From: Otis tarda
Taxonomy: Eukaryota; Chordata; Aves; Otidiformes; Otididae
Length of the DNA stretch: 64,000 nucleotides
Direction of reading: 5' to 3'
NCBI GenBank assembly: GCA_026413225.1
Contig: CM048554.1
Location: 4,294,001 to 4,358,000 of the forward strand
The first letter of the stretch is position 1. Each line of letters starts with the position of its first letter. Shown one piece after another: positions 28,201 through 41,002 of this stretch. Made by a program: the position numbers and the translations under genes. The notes under the pieces were generated by a model. It was not told where the DNA came from, did not search any database, and was given only the letters and a program-made list of their open reading frames with translations.

Positions 28201-31200
28201 AGAATGCTATAATATATAACATCAGTAGGATTCAGAAAATGTCCTCCTTCTAAAAGATAAAGCAGAGATTTTCATTCACTCAAAAACACATTAAGACAGG
28301 GAACAACAACAGGATGCATACTCATCACACCGCAAGCATGCAATGACCATCACAGGAGAAAGGTGACATTCCAAATTAAGAGCGCCAAAATAGGACAAGT
28401 GATCATTTTTGCTACAGGATGATCATAAATTAAAAAGCAGTTGCAGGAGTGAGCAAAATCTTACACCTGACTGGAATACTTATACGCAGCATATAAATTA
28501 TGAATTTGAATTATGACTTCAAATTCTGACTCAATGGGAGAGCCAGAAATGTATGAATTCAACAAAACAGAATAAGGTTCTATCGAACAGAATCTCCAAA
28601 TTACAGAAAACAACATAATTAATTAAAACAACTAGAAGAAAAACAACGTGGGGAAAAGTCTATGGGGACTTGGAGCCTGGCTGGATCTAAGGACCTTTTG
28701 CAGATCTGCATTTTCTTTGCTATTTCAAACAAATAGTAGTGTTCAAGAAACAATGCTATTAATTAAAAGTGAGGGTGATACTATAACTACAACTAGAAGA
28801 AATTAAATTGTAATAGTTGCTTATTTAGGGTATCTGGGGAAGGAAAAAAAACCTTAATCTTCTAAGCTGTAAATGGATGAACACTCATGAAGGTAAAAAC
28901 TACAGTTATGAGTACTACAGCTTACCAGGGAAATCCCCTTTGCGGCTGCTTTGGCCAAACTCCTGAAGCTGTGCTTGTTGACTTATCTGCTCCTTCTGCA
29001 AATTTTCGTACCAATGGGTGACTTCTGCCCGTAGATCGGCCACTTGATCACTGGGATACATTTCTATAGTCATCTGAAATAAAACACATTTTGTTTTTCC
29101 AAGTGTATCACGGACTAACTGAAATTTAACAGCTTAGGATGTACTTTTAAAAGGGACTTTAGCTTACCTTGTCAGGAAGTCCAGCTGGCTGACACACAAT
29201 TCTTAGTGGCAGTGACTGTTTATCACTCAGGGCTTTCAAGTGACTGCTGATACCAGTGCCTTCAATCTGCCACTGTCTCAGATGATACGCAAATCTTAAG
29301 AACAGGTAAAAACATTGAAAAAGTATTTTTGTCAAAGCCCATTTAACATAAACGTTTGAATGAGAGGAAAGCCAAAACTTGCACCTTTATTGACTGTTTT
29401 TTTTTCAAAATAAGAAGTTGTTACTGATATTCTCACTGTTTTTCAAACAAAACTAAAATACCTTTAAAAAGTTTATTTGGTAAGGCATAGCAAAATATGA
29501 ACCACATCCATATGTCTTTATACAAGGACAAGAGCCAAGCCTTGTAACTGTTTAAACCTTACATATTAGCTTTCAAAATTATCCACTACTGCCTTTACTT
29601 TACACAAAGAAACTAATACTTAAATTAATAACAACTCACTTGTCATTACGGTAAGAGGAATGTAAATAAATTCCGCATCCAAATACATGAATGGAGCTAT
29701 TTACCTTCTCCGAAAAGCCTCCAGGTGTGTCTTCAGCATTAACAGTCCTCTCTCAATAATGGTCAGACTTGAATGAGAGTCTTGCTCAAGGTTACTGGAA
29801 GCTATCATCAGACTCTCCATACACTTGCTAATAAATTCCTGTTCTTTTTCCAGACCAGTTTTACCTGCAATATCAGTTCAAGTAAATCATATGTATGTGC
29901 AACTTTGGGACTACGCATTTTAACATGAAGAAGAGGGTAACACCAGAGATTCTTTACAACACTCTAAACAGAAAGTAAAAATAAAAATGAAAATTCATAC
30001 CATTGATATAATAAGAGTTGATATACTGGATAGCTGCTCGGCTGACGTCACCTGACTGTGCTCTCAAAGCAATACCCCAGAATTGGTCCATGCCACACAA
30101 CTGTTTTGACAAAAGGAAAACAAACACAAAACACTGCAGCATTATTTTACTGGGAGTGATGCTTCTCTGACCTGAGATATTTTATTGGCCTCTTGATGCA
30201 CTTAATAAAGATATCTCAGTTTTTGTTCTGCTCAGGCACTCATCACTGCACACTTCAATTACTACCAAATTCTAAGTTTCACAGAACCACTTTCATACTT
30301 TGAGGCATGAGGAGAACTGATTGCAATTCAAAAGAGTGAACTTTCATTCTTGACAAACAGAAATACTCATAAATTAAGCCTTAAAACCAAAACTATTATT
30401 GGTATTCATTGCAAGAACAGAAATTTTAAGCAAAAATTGCCTCAAATCAATTCACAGAAAAATATTCTGTATATCATTTTAATTCTGAAATAGCTTCTCT
30501 GTAGAAAAAAAAAACTACGGAAGAAAAACTTTTAAAGCACACCACACGTAACTGAGACAAATTTTACAACAGATTTCTAGTCAGAATTAAATATGCTTAA
30601 CAGAACGTCATCTGAATCTTCTTGTTTAGAAAAGTAAATGTTACAAACCCATTCTTTAAACACAATAGTGAATACAGTGCAGTTATGTTAAGAATATGAT
30701 AAAGATATGTAGGCAATGGGTATCGTTTTCTTTGTGGTTTCCTATCTCTGCCTCCAGAGACAAAAGCTACACATGCGCAAAGTTATGAGGGAAGGTCAGG
30801 ATCACTGGCCTCTTATTTCCATTTCAGTGTCCCACACTTGGAACTTTTGAGTCCTGAGCTGGCAGGGCTCTCCTCAAGACAGTAATCTGTACGGACCCCA
30901 CCACTACCAGCTGTGACACTACTATGTTAAAGCAGTAAACAATATTCAAGTCAGTAAGCATTCAAGAGAGACGCTGTTACAGGTAAGTAATTTAACTTTC
31001 CCCTTCCCCCCCGAAAGAAAAGTACAAGCACAGAATCTAGGTTTACCTCTGAGTTCGAGCCACCATCATAGGCACTGGTAGCCAGCCGAGCCAAATTACA
31101 CAAATGCTGGAAGAGGTTGAGGCCAGTCATACTAATAGTTTCAGGTTTTAGTTGTGGCATCTAAATAAAATGAATGCACTTAAGTACGGAAGAAAATTCT

Positions 31201-34200
31201 GTTATGGAAAGGATAGCAATTGCAGGGTATTTATTTCATTAGCATAGAAAAATGTCCTTGTTACTACCTATCATACTCAAATATAGTAGATAAATTAACA
31301 TTTATTCTTGCAAAAGATCATACTCTCTGAATTTCATATACAATACAAAAAAATCAACTGTAATTGGCTTAAACAAACCTCTTATCTCTACCACTGATTT
31401 GGACTGTGGCACTGCAGACGTAACTAAAATTATTATTGCAACATTAGGTGCTTAACTTATCAACAGCAAGACAACTTGGTAGCATATGACATGTCCATTC
31501 AAAAAACTCACATGCTTACAAAACCAGACAAAGACTGTGCAACCTTGAAAAAGAACTAGACTACATTAATTATTGCACAATCTATCCATTTTTTTAGTGT
31601 CATCTGTTGAAATGGATGGGACTCCTTGCAAAAAGCCCTACTGCTGCCTGTTCATATTTTCAGTGGATGTACGGATGAGATTTATATGCCCCTCCCAAAA
31701 AGAAGAAAAGTAATTTTTTCAGTCAGGTAGCTATAGATCATGAAGGAAAGTATAGTTTTGGATGGCTTTTTTTTTCAAATTGAAATGAAGTGCTATACAG
31801 CTTCTGATACAACACACAGGCTATTTGCAAAGGAACACTTAAGTGAGTACTAGTGTGAAAAGAACTCATGCCAATCTGTTCCTCTCTTCCCTCCAAGCAG
31901 AGAAAAATCACTGTGTGACAAGTGGGGCCCTCTCAGACTGCTGAAGACAAATTTTTCACAGAAAGAATTTTAAATACATTAAATAGTGCTGATATGGGAA
32001 GAAAAACTTTAATTAGAATTAATAAGGTTGCAATTAACTCTCTACGTACCTTTTCCAAAAAAAGATGCTTGTAAGTCTCCATACCCATAGCATGCTGATC
32101 TTTACTTCGTACTTGATTTAAAAACCAGTGTAGTGCATCATCGTAACATTCAGAATCTTCTACTAAGCAGTGCCACAGTATGTCCACTTGTTCTAAACTC
32201 AACCCTAAAATTAGGGAAGTATTTTTAACTACTCCTTTATAACATCAAATATATAGCAATATATATTTGTTTGTAATATTCTACAATCGCAAGAACACAT
32301 ACAGAAAAATCAGAATAGTTTCTGTCAGGAGAAGTTTCTGAAAAGACCAGAAGAAAAATGCACCAGTTACCAACTAGGAATCATACTTTTCCCCTTTCAG
32401 AGCTGGCAATCAGCTATGGGTTTTGGTCATTAGTGCCATCAGTCGTTACTAAAACAATGAGTAGAGTAGGCTGACCTGAGATCTCGTTCTAAACAGCAGG
32501 TTGTTTCCCAGTTCATAAATAAATTACTGGGCACAACCTGGAGTCCAGCTTTGAGCTGAGTATTGAGACTGTGGCTGAAAATAGTATCGCTCTAACTATT
32601 TCATTATTATTCCTTTCAAGAAAACTGTAGGTTTATTTTTCTTAGCTGGCACAAGTATCTGTCATCTCAACAATTTTTTTTAAAAAAGAATCGTGGGGAT
32701 CCTATCAACATTAGCAAATACAGTGTTAAAAGGTTTTGTTTTTTTTTCCTCTTGGTCACAGATATTCTCATTCCTTCCTGTACTCTAATGGCCAGAGGGA
32801 CAAGCCATGGATTGTATGCCAACTTTGACATATGGAAGGGACAGCCACCAAGGGTTACTAAAACCACAGAAAACTATGTTCAACTTCTAATTCCATCAGC
32901 CACATCAAGAGATTTCTGGTTTTATCCTTTTAGAGTGAAAAGATTTCAGCATCTGTACAGATCAACTATCATACAGAATACCACTTTCACAAAAGACCCT
33001 AAAGGGAGCGTAAACCAATTTCTGACGGTATCAAAATATAAAGAGTTATTCCTTTTTGGTATCACAACTTACACTGCACTCCAGTCAAAGATCTCTGGGA
33101 ACATCGTGGGCATGAACCAAACCCCACAAATACAGAATATATTACCTTAATTTCAGTAACACAATTCTAGTATATAGAAAAAAACTGAAGCACAGATGAC
33201 AAACTTGTTCTCACACAACTGCAATAAGATCTAAACTGCAGTGTTGGTTCTGTGCTTTAATAAAAAAATCTTCCCTCTTTTGAGAGCATAGAGATTATTT
33301 AAAATTGTATCTGTTTAAAATATTGTATTTATTTAAGCTAACATTGGTTATTAAGTACTATGTGAGCCTTACTATGAGGTGCTTCTCTGCCAAGGTAACC
33401 TCAAATACTTACTGAAATGATCTGGTGATCCTAGAGTTGAAAACACGCATGTCAGGAATTGAAGACGAACCTGAACTTCCGCACTGTGGCTGTATCTAAA
33501 AATAGAAGATTCTTTGTTTATTGTCGTAACTTTTTTCCCCACTCATGTGCCTCTTAAAACCATTAATAACTTTTTCTTATTGATCCATAAATAACAACGT
33601 CTTTTAATTGTCATTCCCATATTTACATAATGACTTTGACATCTGTCAAAACAGGAATAATCTATTCCTCCAGGATTGGGAAGCTAGAAATTGTATTCCT
33701 TCTGTATGTACACCTAATCATACAGGTTGGAAAGTGCGGATGAATGTGTTAAACAGAAAAAAACCTACTGCAAAGATTAATGATAACAGATTTTTAAATG
33801 GAAACATTTGAATAGTTTTATGATATGAAATCACTTTCAATTCATTTGAATATGTAAAATCTTAATGCTTTATTTGTAAATAAATATTCAACATAATGTC
33901 TAATAAAAACACATGAGTTGTTATGACTTTCTTTTAAGGAAAAGGAAGCTATTTAAAATGTTATTCTTTTCAAAAACCTTCATCTCCCTAAGCATATAAT
34001 GTCCCTACAGAAAGTATTTACTCATAAGAACATATTAGAAGAAAAACAGAAAAGAAACGTTTACAAACATAAAATAGCAAACACTCAAAGTGAGTTCTGT
34101 ACTTACAATGCATGTTTATGTCGTCCTTCCCTGACTGCCTGAATGTAGTGTACCAAATTGTCAAAGAAAAGTTTCATCATATTAAGTTCCTTTTCTGCCC

Positions 34201-37200
34201 ACCTGTGTCAATTTAAAGGGCAGAAATCAGAAAGCCATTACAGGAAAATTGCATGCACATAAACCCAAAGTAAATAGTCCATATTCCATCTACCATGAAT
34301 TCAGAGTATTTTCCAGTACAGTAGCTTCTTCCTTTTCATCATTGTTATTTTCAGGCATAGGACTGACAGAGAACCCTCTCCTTTGGAGACCATGAAAACC
34401 GTTCCTAAAGGCCCTAATTCTGAAAAAGTCTAAGCCAAAACTCAGAACCGGGCACATATTGAAATGTCATGTCAAAAAGGCCAAGAAAAATTGCTGATAA
34501 TCACTGTAATCATTCCCAGAAGTTCCAGCAGTCCATTCTCTATAGTCAGACTAGCTAGCTATATAGTTTGCTCTAGTAAGGAATGTTATGTAATATATCT
34601 TCAGATTTTAAAGGTTTTCTTGTACACTAAACCTTTTATTTCTGAGAAGTATTTGATATACAATCAGAATAGAATGACGTAACATCAAGTCACTACAACC
34701 TTTCACAATCTACTATTACTGTACGTCTAGTCCTGTCTGCAAGTCCTTTGGGATTTAAAGGGTGGAGATTAAGAAAAAAATTACAAATGAGTCTTCACCT
34801 CAGTTACTACAGTAACACGTATTTTGAAGAAACCTAGGCCTGAGGGATTAGACAAGCTCATACACTTCGGCCAGATAACAGACAGATGACAACCTCAGGT
34901 CATTATTAATTTGGACCACACTAAAGGAGCAAGCCTTGCAGCAGTCCCCTAAATGTCATCACTTCCGCTGGTTTCATCTGTTGGGGACCAGGGGTTACTT
35001 ACATTGTTATCCAATGTGTATCGTAACTGCTCCCAAATTGTTGAAACGTACCAAACAGCTTTGGAAGAAGACGAAGAGAAACTACTACTGATCTAAAGGA
35101 GAAAGAGAGAAATGATGACAATATATCATTGTTAGAAAATTAAAACAGTTAATTGGAAAATTACTTTGAAAAGCTCAGGTTCAGTGAGCAAACAGGCTAA
35201 CTGAAAGCACTAGAAATATCCATGTGAGGTTTACCATCATGTCAGCCAATCAAGCTTCCTGAACCTTTTGAAATTTCAGCAAAATTAGTATGTCTTTTCT
35301 ACAAACAGATGACGTAGCAGACATAAATCTGCCTCAAACTCATCATAGATGCAAGTAGCTGTGTATTGTAAGACAACTACCTAGGAAAACTCAACAAGTG
35401 CGCAAACTGCATGTAACAGAACTTTCGTATCAGCAATAAGTATCTTCACATTTCTGTTTTTCATTAATATGTCAGCATACTTGTAACTCGTCTCAGAAAT
35501 ACAGTTCTTAGCAAAAAGGTAACAATATAACACTGCACGTGATGTCCAGCAGCTGCTTAGTTCTATTAACAAAATAAATTCCACTTTTGCCAGTCTTCAA
35601 ACTGTACAATGTCACAGCTTTGGCTGGTATTAAAATACATGATCTGAGGTCAAGGTATTTCTTCAGCCTCCAGCTGCTTCTTCATAGAAATTAAGCCCCT
35701 CAATAGACTTGGTGGAAACAAAACTTGTCTGTTCCTCAGCCACTTGCATGTAAAAATCTAAATATTCAATTTAAAATGCTTATGCTAAGGCACTTGACCT
35801 TGCACTCAGCTGGCTAAAATGTGGACCTGATTTTCCAACTGGTAGGAAGGCAGTAACCTCTGGCAGAAGGGACAAGTGTAACAAGATGAGAAATTCAGGA
35901 CACCGATAGAATAGAAAAATAGAACATCAAATACATCTGTAACAATTTGAAAACTATTTTTATACTTTTACTTTTGTCTAGTTTAACTTGTCTTCCTGTA
36001 AAGTTAAGTAACTGTTACAGTCAACTTGAATTTCCTGTATGTTGCAAAAACAGATAAATGTAAAAACAGATAATTTATTAAGTTACCTGTTGTTTGCTAA
36101 ATTTTCTAAGCAGCCTTCAATAAATCTCATTCGAATCTGTCTGTCAGTGAACCAGCACACTAAAGAACAGAGCAGCTTCTCTGCTTCATTTATTAACCCT
36201 TCAGAGAGATGAATCTACAGCAAGTAGAAAGAAAGGTCACTGAATAGTATATATTTATTTTCTTTTAAAAAAATATTATTTTCTGGTATTCAACTTACTG
36301 CATCTTCATCCTGGACCAGGTCCCACAAAAGGGTATTTCCTTTCTTACAAACATTATCCAAATTAATGTCCGTCACCGCATTGCTATTATATTGATGTTT
36401 ATGAACTGCTGGTCCTGAACAAAATATAAAGACCGTTATTGAATAAATAGAAGGAACTAGCTAATCTGAACATTATTCCCTACGTGCGTGAACAACAACA
36501 TGCTTCATATGTAAGCTTGGCTATTTTAAAGTGTACACAACAACATTGTAATTGCAGCTTTTTTCCACATATGGGTTCTTAAAAAAAAATGACAAAACAT
36601 TACGACCATACAAGAAGCCAACAGGATAGTTAAGCCAATATTTACACTGGTTTTGGCTAAAGGCAAGGTGCAATAAAAACAGTACTTAAAAACTGCAGAT
36701 GCAATTGCTTTTTAATTTCATTAGATTGAATTCAAAGAGCAATTAAAAGATTTCTTAAGTCTTTCTGCAGTGCTGTAGTCCGAAGGGAGGTTATCTTTAT
36801 AACCACCACGGTTGGAGAAAAGAAATAAGCACATTTCAATAAATTCCCCTCATACTGTGTGATCTTCTATATCTAACTAAAAAACAGGAAAAAACAAACA
36901 CCATTTTTTACATACGATAGAGTATCAAAGTGCATTATTTTAGAAACCCATCATGTTTTCATAAACACTGATAGACATTTTTGTTCCTATACATGGCCAC
37001 AGCTGGCACCATTCATCTATCTACTATTTGGTATTTTCATGTATCAGCAAAGCCAAGTAGAAAATTTAGATTGCGTGCAGAACACTAATTATTTGCATGT
37101 GTAAAACTACGGGTGTCAAAAAGAAACTGCACTGAAGGCCTCATGCTCAAATAACAACTTAGATCTTCGTAACATCTTGTGTAACATCTATGGAAAATAT

Positions 37201-40200
37201 TGAAAAAATATGCTGATTAACAGCGTGTTTTAGCAACAAAGGTTTACTACTTGATTCAGCTCTGTAGTGTAGAAAAAAAATCCTTCCAAATTTTCTATGT
37301 CAGGCTGAAATTATAATTTAGTTCCACATAACAAGAAATGTTAAGCCTAAAGAAAAAAGAGACTTCTTATCCAATTGTGTTTCAGGAAAAGGTATAAATA
37401 GTACTGATTTCACCGTCTGTTGGAAGATAGCAAACTTGGTTCTGTCAGACCAGTGAAGAAAAACGTCAAACCTTCACTAACCATACCCTCCATCATATTT
37501 AAAAGGAGGATAAAACAGAAGATGAAGCTGCCACAATAGCATATGGAAAGATGATATAACTCCTGAGAAGTGCTTTAGTAGCATCTTAAATTGCACCCTG
37601 AAGTAAACTAGAAGATTTGGCAGTGTAAGATGAAATAGCATAAAATACCCTTTAAGGCAAGCTCCCTATGATATCAAGTTATATTTTAAACTCATTTTTC
37701 AAAAATTACCCTCCCTCCGTACAGCCCATTATGGTTAGTTCATCTAAGATTTCATGTACAGAATCACAATAAGATCCACCTACCAGAAGAAAAATTGCCT
37801 AAGTTTTCAGAGACAGAAAAAAAAAAAAAATAAAGTCTCACATTTCAGCGCCACCTTCCTTTTCAATTTAACAACTGATGAGAAAAAACATTTGCTAGGC
37901 TCTTTAGTGCCTTCATTTGTTTTCACTTGCATTAAAAGTTCCAGCAGAAGTAGAGGGGCGATTAAAAGGTAAACCCAACTACATCTAACGTGATACAACA
38001 GCAAATCTCTTGAAGAAACAGTAAAATCTCAGTAGTCACTGTGGTTTCTTTGGGCAAATATGCATGTAGGGCTAAAATAATTTGATTGATTATCAAAGAC
38101 TAATTCAAACTTATATAAAACCAAGTTAGAAGTACAATGCTTTTGTTTTCTTTTTATCACTCTTACCTTGACTAAGGTGTTCATGATAGATAGAGGCAAG
38201 GTTAGGAAGGTGCTGCTGAAGATGAGATGTTAGTTCAGCATGTGAATTAATCTGTACAAGCTCTTCTTCACAGCCAGACTCTTCCCCATCAAAATCAGCC
38301 ATATTTTTCTCGGATTTTGCACTGACTTGGGAACTACTGCAACTGACATCATCTGCACTTAGCATATCATCAACCATGTGCCTGTAAAAGAAGAATATTA
38401 GAATGGACAGTATCAAAGAGGAAGTTGTTTATAGCAGACTACAAGTCAGTAGACATCTCCCTAAAGCTAGAGTCAGGATGAATCATCTGTCTGAAGAGCA
38501 GACCTTCATACGCCTTTGAAAAACAATTACAGATGAACTGAAGGTCTCACTGTCATGACAATTGTGTGGACTTATTTAATGTTAAATCAATACAGCATTT
38601 TCCAAAACAATTGTAATGTTCTGTTAAATGTTGTCATATTTATTCAATAAAAAAAGCTACAAAACATTAACTAGATGTTAACAAAACATCTGTGTAACAT
38701 CACTGTGTAACTATCTGTGATAAGTGTCACTTAGACAAAATTATCCTGAAGTATAGCAAAACGTCCATGCAAACTTCTGCCCAAATTTAATATTTTACTA
38801 CCACTTTTATTTCTGTTATTGAAGGAATCGGAAGAAATGCCAAGCTACCTACCCATCATGGTGATGGTGGTGGTGGTGATGGTGGTGGTGATGTTGCGGC
38901 CCAATGAATTGTCGACAATTAAATAATTCGTTTCCAATAGTTTCCCCAAGGAAGTCCCCTGTGTGAGTTATACAAGAATCTTGAGACCCCTGTGAAATGT
39001 GAGCAGTGCTCATTTCCCCTGTCATATCATGCTCTGCATCCTCAGCACGAGAACAAGCATCTAGCATTCTAATTCGACTATCCACCGGTGTCACAGAGTC
39101 AGTGTTAAAAACATGGTCCTTTCCTGCCCCATTATTTGTACCACTCCTCTCTGATGCCCCTTGTGAGTCTCCCAGACAAATGCCTGTTTGTGATTCCAGT
39201 TTCCTGCTTCGTAGATCTGTGCTCCTACTGCTTTTCTGGGGATTATGACTCCTATCTTCTTCCTCTTCATCCTCCTCCTCTTTGAGCGCTTCAATATCTG
39301 CAATGTCTTCAGACTGCACCTCGCTGCCAGGGCTTCCAGCAGACTGGCTTGCGTGACTGGAGTTGGCCTCATTACTGGATCCATCACTGTGGCCACTGCT
39401 ACTACCAGGACCACTGCTGCCATCCTCACCACTGTTGGCTGTCTCATCAGAGCTTCCTTGCATGGATTCCTGAAATTATTATTATTTTTTTTTAAGATTG
39501 GTAAAAAACCAAAACACTGCTGAAAATACATCATCATCATTCAAACACCATTCTTCATTTATGAAGAAATGTGTCAAATCTACAAGTTTCCATTTCTTCT
39601 TTCTCGATTTGGTTGCCAATGACAAAATGCTCTGAGCAACATTTGCATTTAGTAATTTAATTTTTGCAGTACCTTATTCATAACAGGGTGTACATGCAGA
39701 CTTTGCACATTGTTCTGGTTTTGTGCCTGAACTACGACACACATGCACAGAGGGACAGTGTGACACAAACAGTATGTCATGCAATTCCTTACTAAGAGAT
39801 TAATCTTACTGAAATACACTTAAATGTAGGAATCCGTTTGAGGTGGTTTTTGCAGTGCACTTGTTCATAAGCAAGGTACAATATATTCTATGTAAACTGC
39901 ACAGAGCACAAGTAAAAAATCTAGCTATCCACTGTCCTGCTGCAGGTAAGCATACATGCTATGTACCTGTTCAGGTTTTGAAATGATTGCAGAAAAAAAA
40001 ATTATTTCCGTAGCTAATAATAGGGAACTCAGTAACAAAATTCACAGACTAAGATTTACATTCTTACCTCTGTATCTGAAAGTCGCTGCTGTACATGTTT
40101 TGTTCTGTTGATGAGCTGCTCCTCCATTTCAATGTCACTGCCTCCACTCTGGTGAGTGTCACTGTTGTCACTACTTTGAGGGCTTGCTGCTGGTGACCCT

Positions 40201-40965
40201 AGTTCAAAACCACAGTTTTCCCAGTTACTTTGTGATATACAAACGTATACTATAACAGTAATACATAATCTGCCCCAAATGTCAAACTTAACAGCATTCT
40301 TCCTGCAAACATTTGAACACGGGACATAACTCAAACAACCCAAGTACCTAAACACTAAAAATTACTTTCAGAACACTGAGCATTTTACTACAAAATTTGT
40401 ATTCTGATGTCTCTCCTTACCAGTGTATAGCACAGCTATAGGAATTTCCTAGATTTTGCACTAAATACTATTTTCACTTGACTTCTCATAAAACATAATT
40501 TCAAACTTTCTAGTAGTTTTTCCTCTATTCAAATTTAATACTTGTAGAAGAATACTGTAGTATCAAATGTAACAGATTGCGGTGTACTTCTAAAACTATA
40601 CTTACAAGGTGAAGGGGCTGCTCTTCTGAGCTCCTCTTCTTCTGAAGGAAAAAAGCAGGATGGAAAAATAAGTGACTAAAAATCTTTTTGTCAGCATATA
40701 GTTGTCCATGATTCATAAAAATCGGCAGTAAGAAAAGAAAGGGAAACTACAGTAAAATGGCTTGGCAGCACCTTTAGTAATGACTGTGGCGAAATACACA
40801 GCCAAGTAAAAAAAACCCGAAAAACCAGAAACAGCATGTAATATCAAAAACTAGGTAAAAATTAGATAAGATTTTGTAAAATTTTACGTAGCTATGTAAG
40901 TTACAGATGTCAGATGTTTAGCAGAACAAGGAGAGTTAATTGATGAGCTATGGGACCATCCTCTG

Positions 40966-41002
<37 letters not shown>

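Noticed and set aside
32752-33150. 132-codon plus-strand open frame
   Set aside because: In AT-rich DNA of this length, on six frames, one or two frames of this size are expected by chance. No domain, no splice logic, no family recognised.
39006-39540. Open frames on the plus strand and in the second minus frame
   Set aside because: Shadows of USP34 exon E9.
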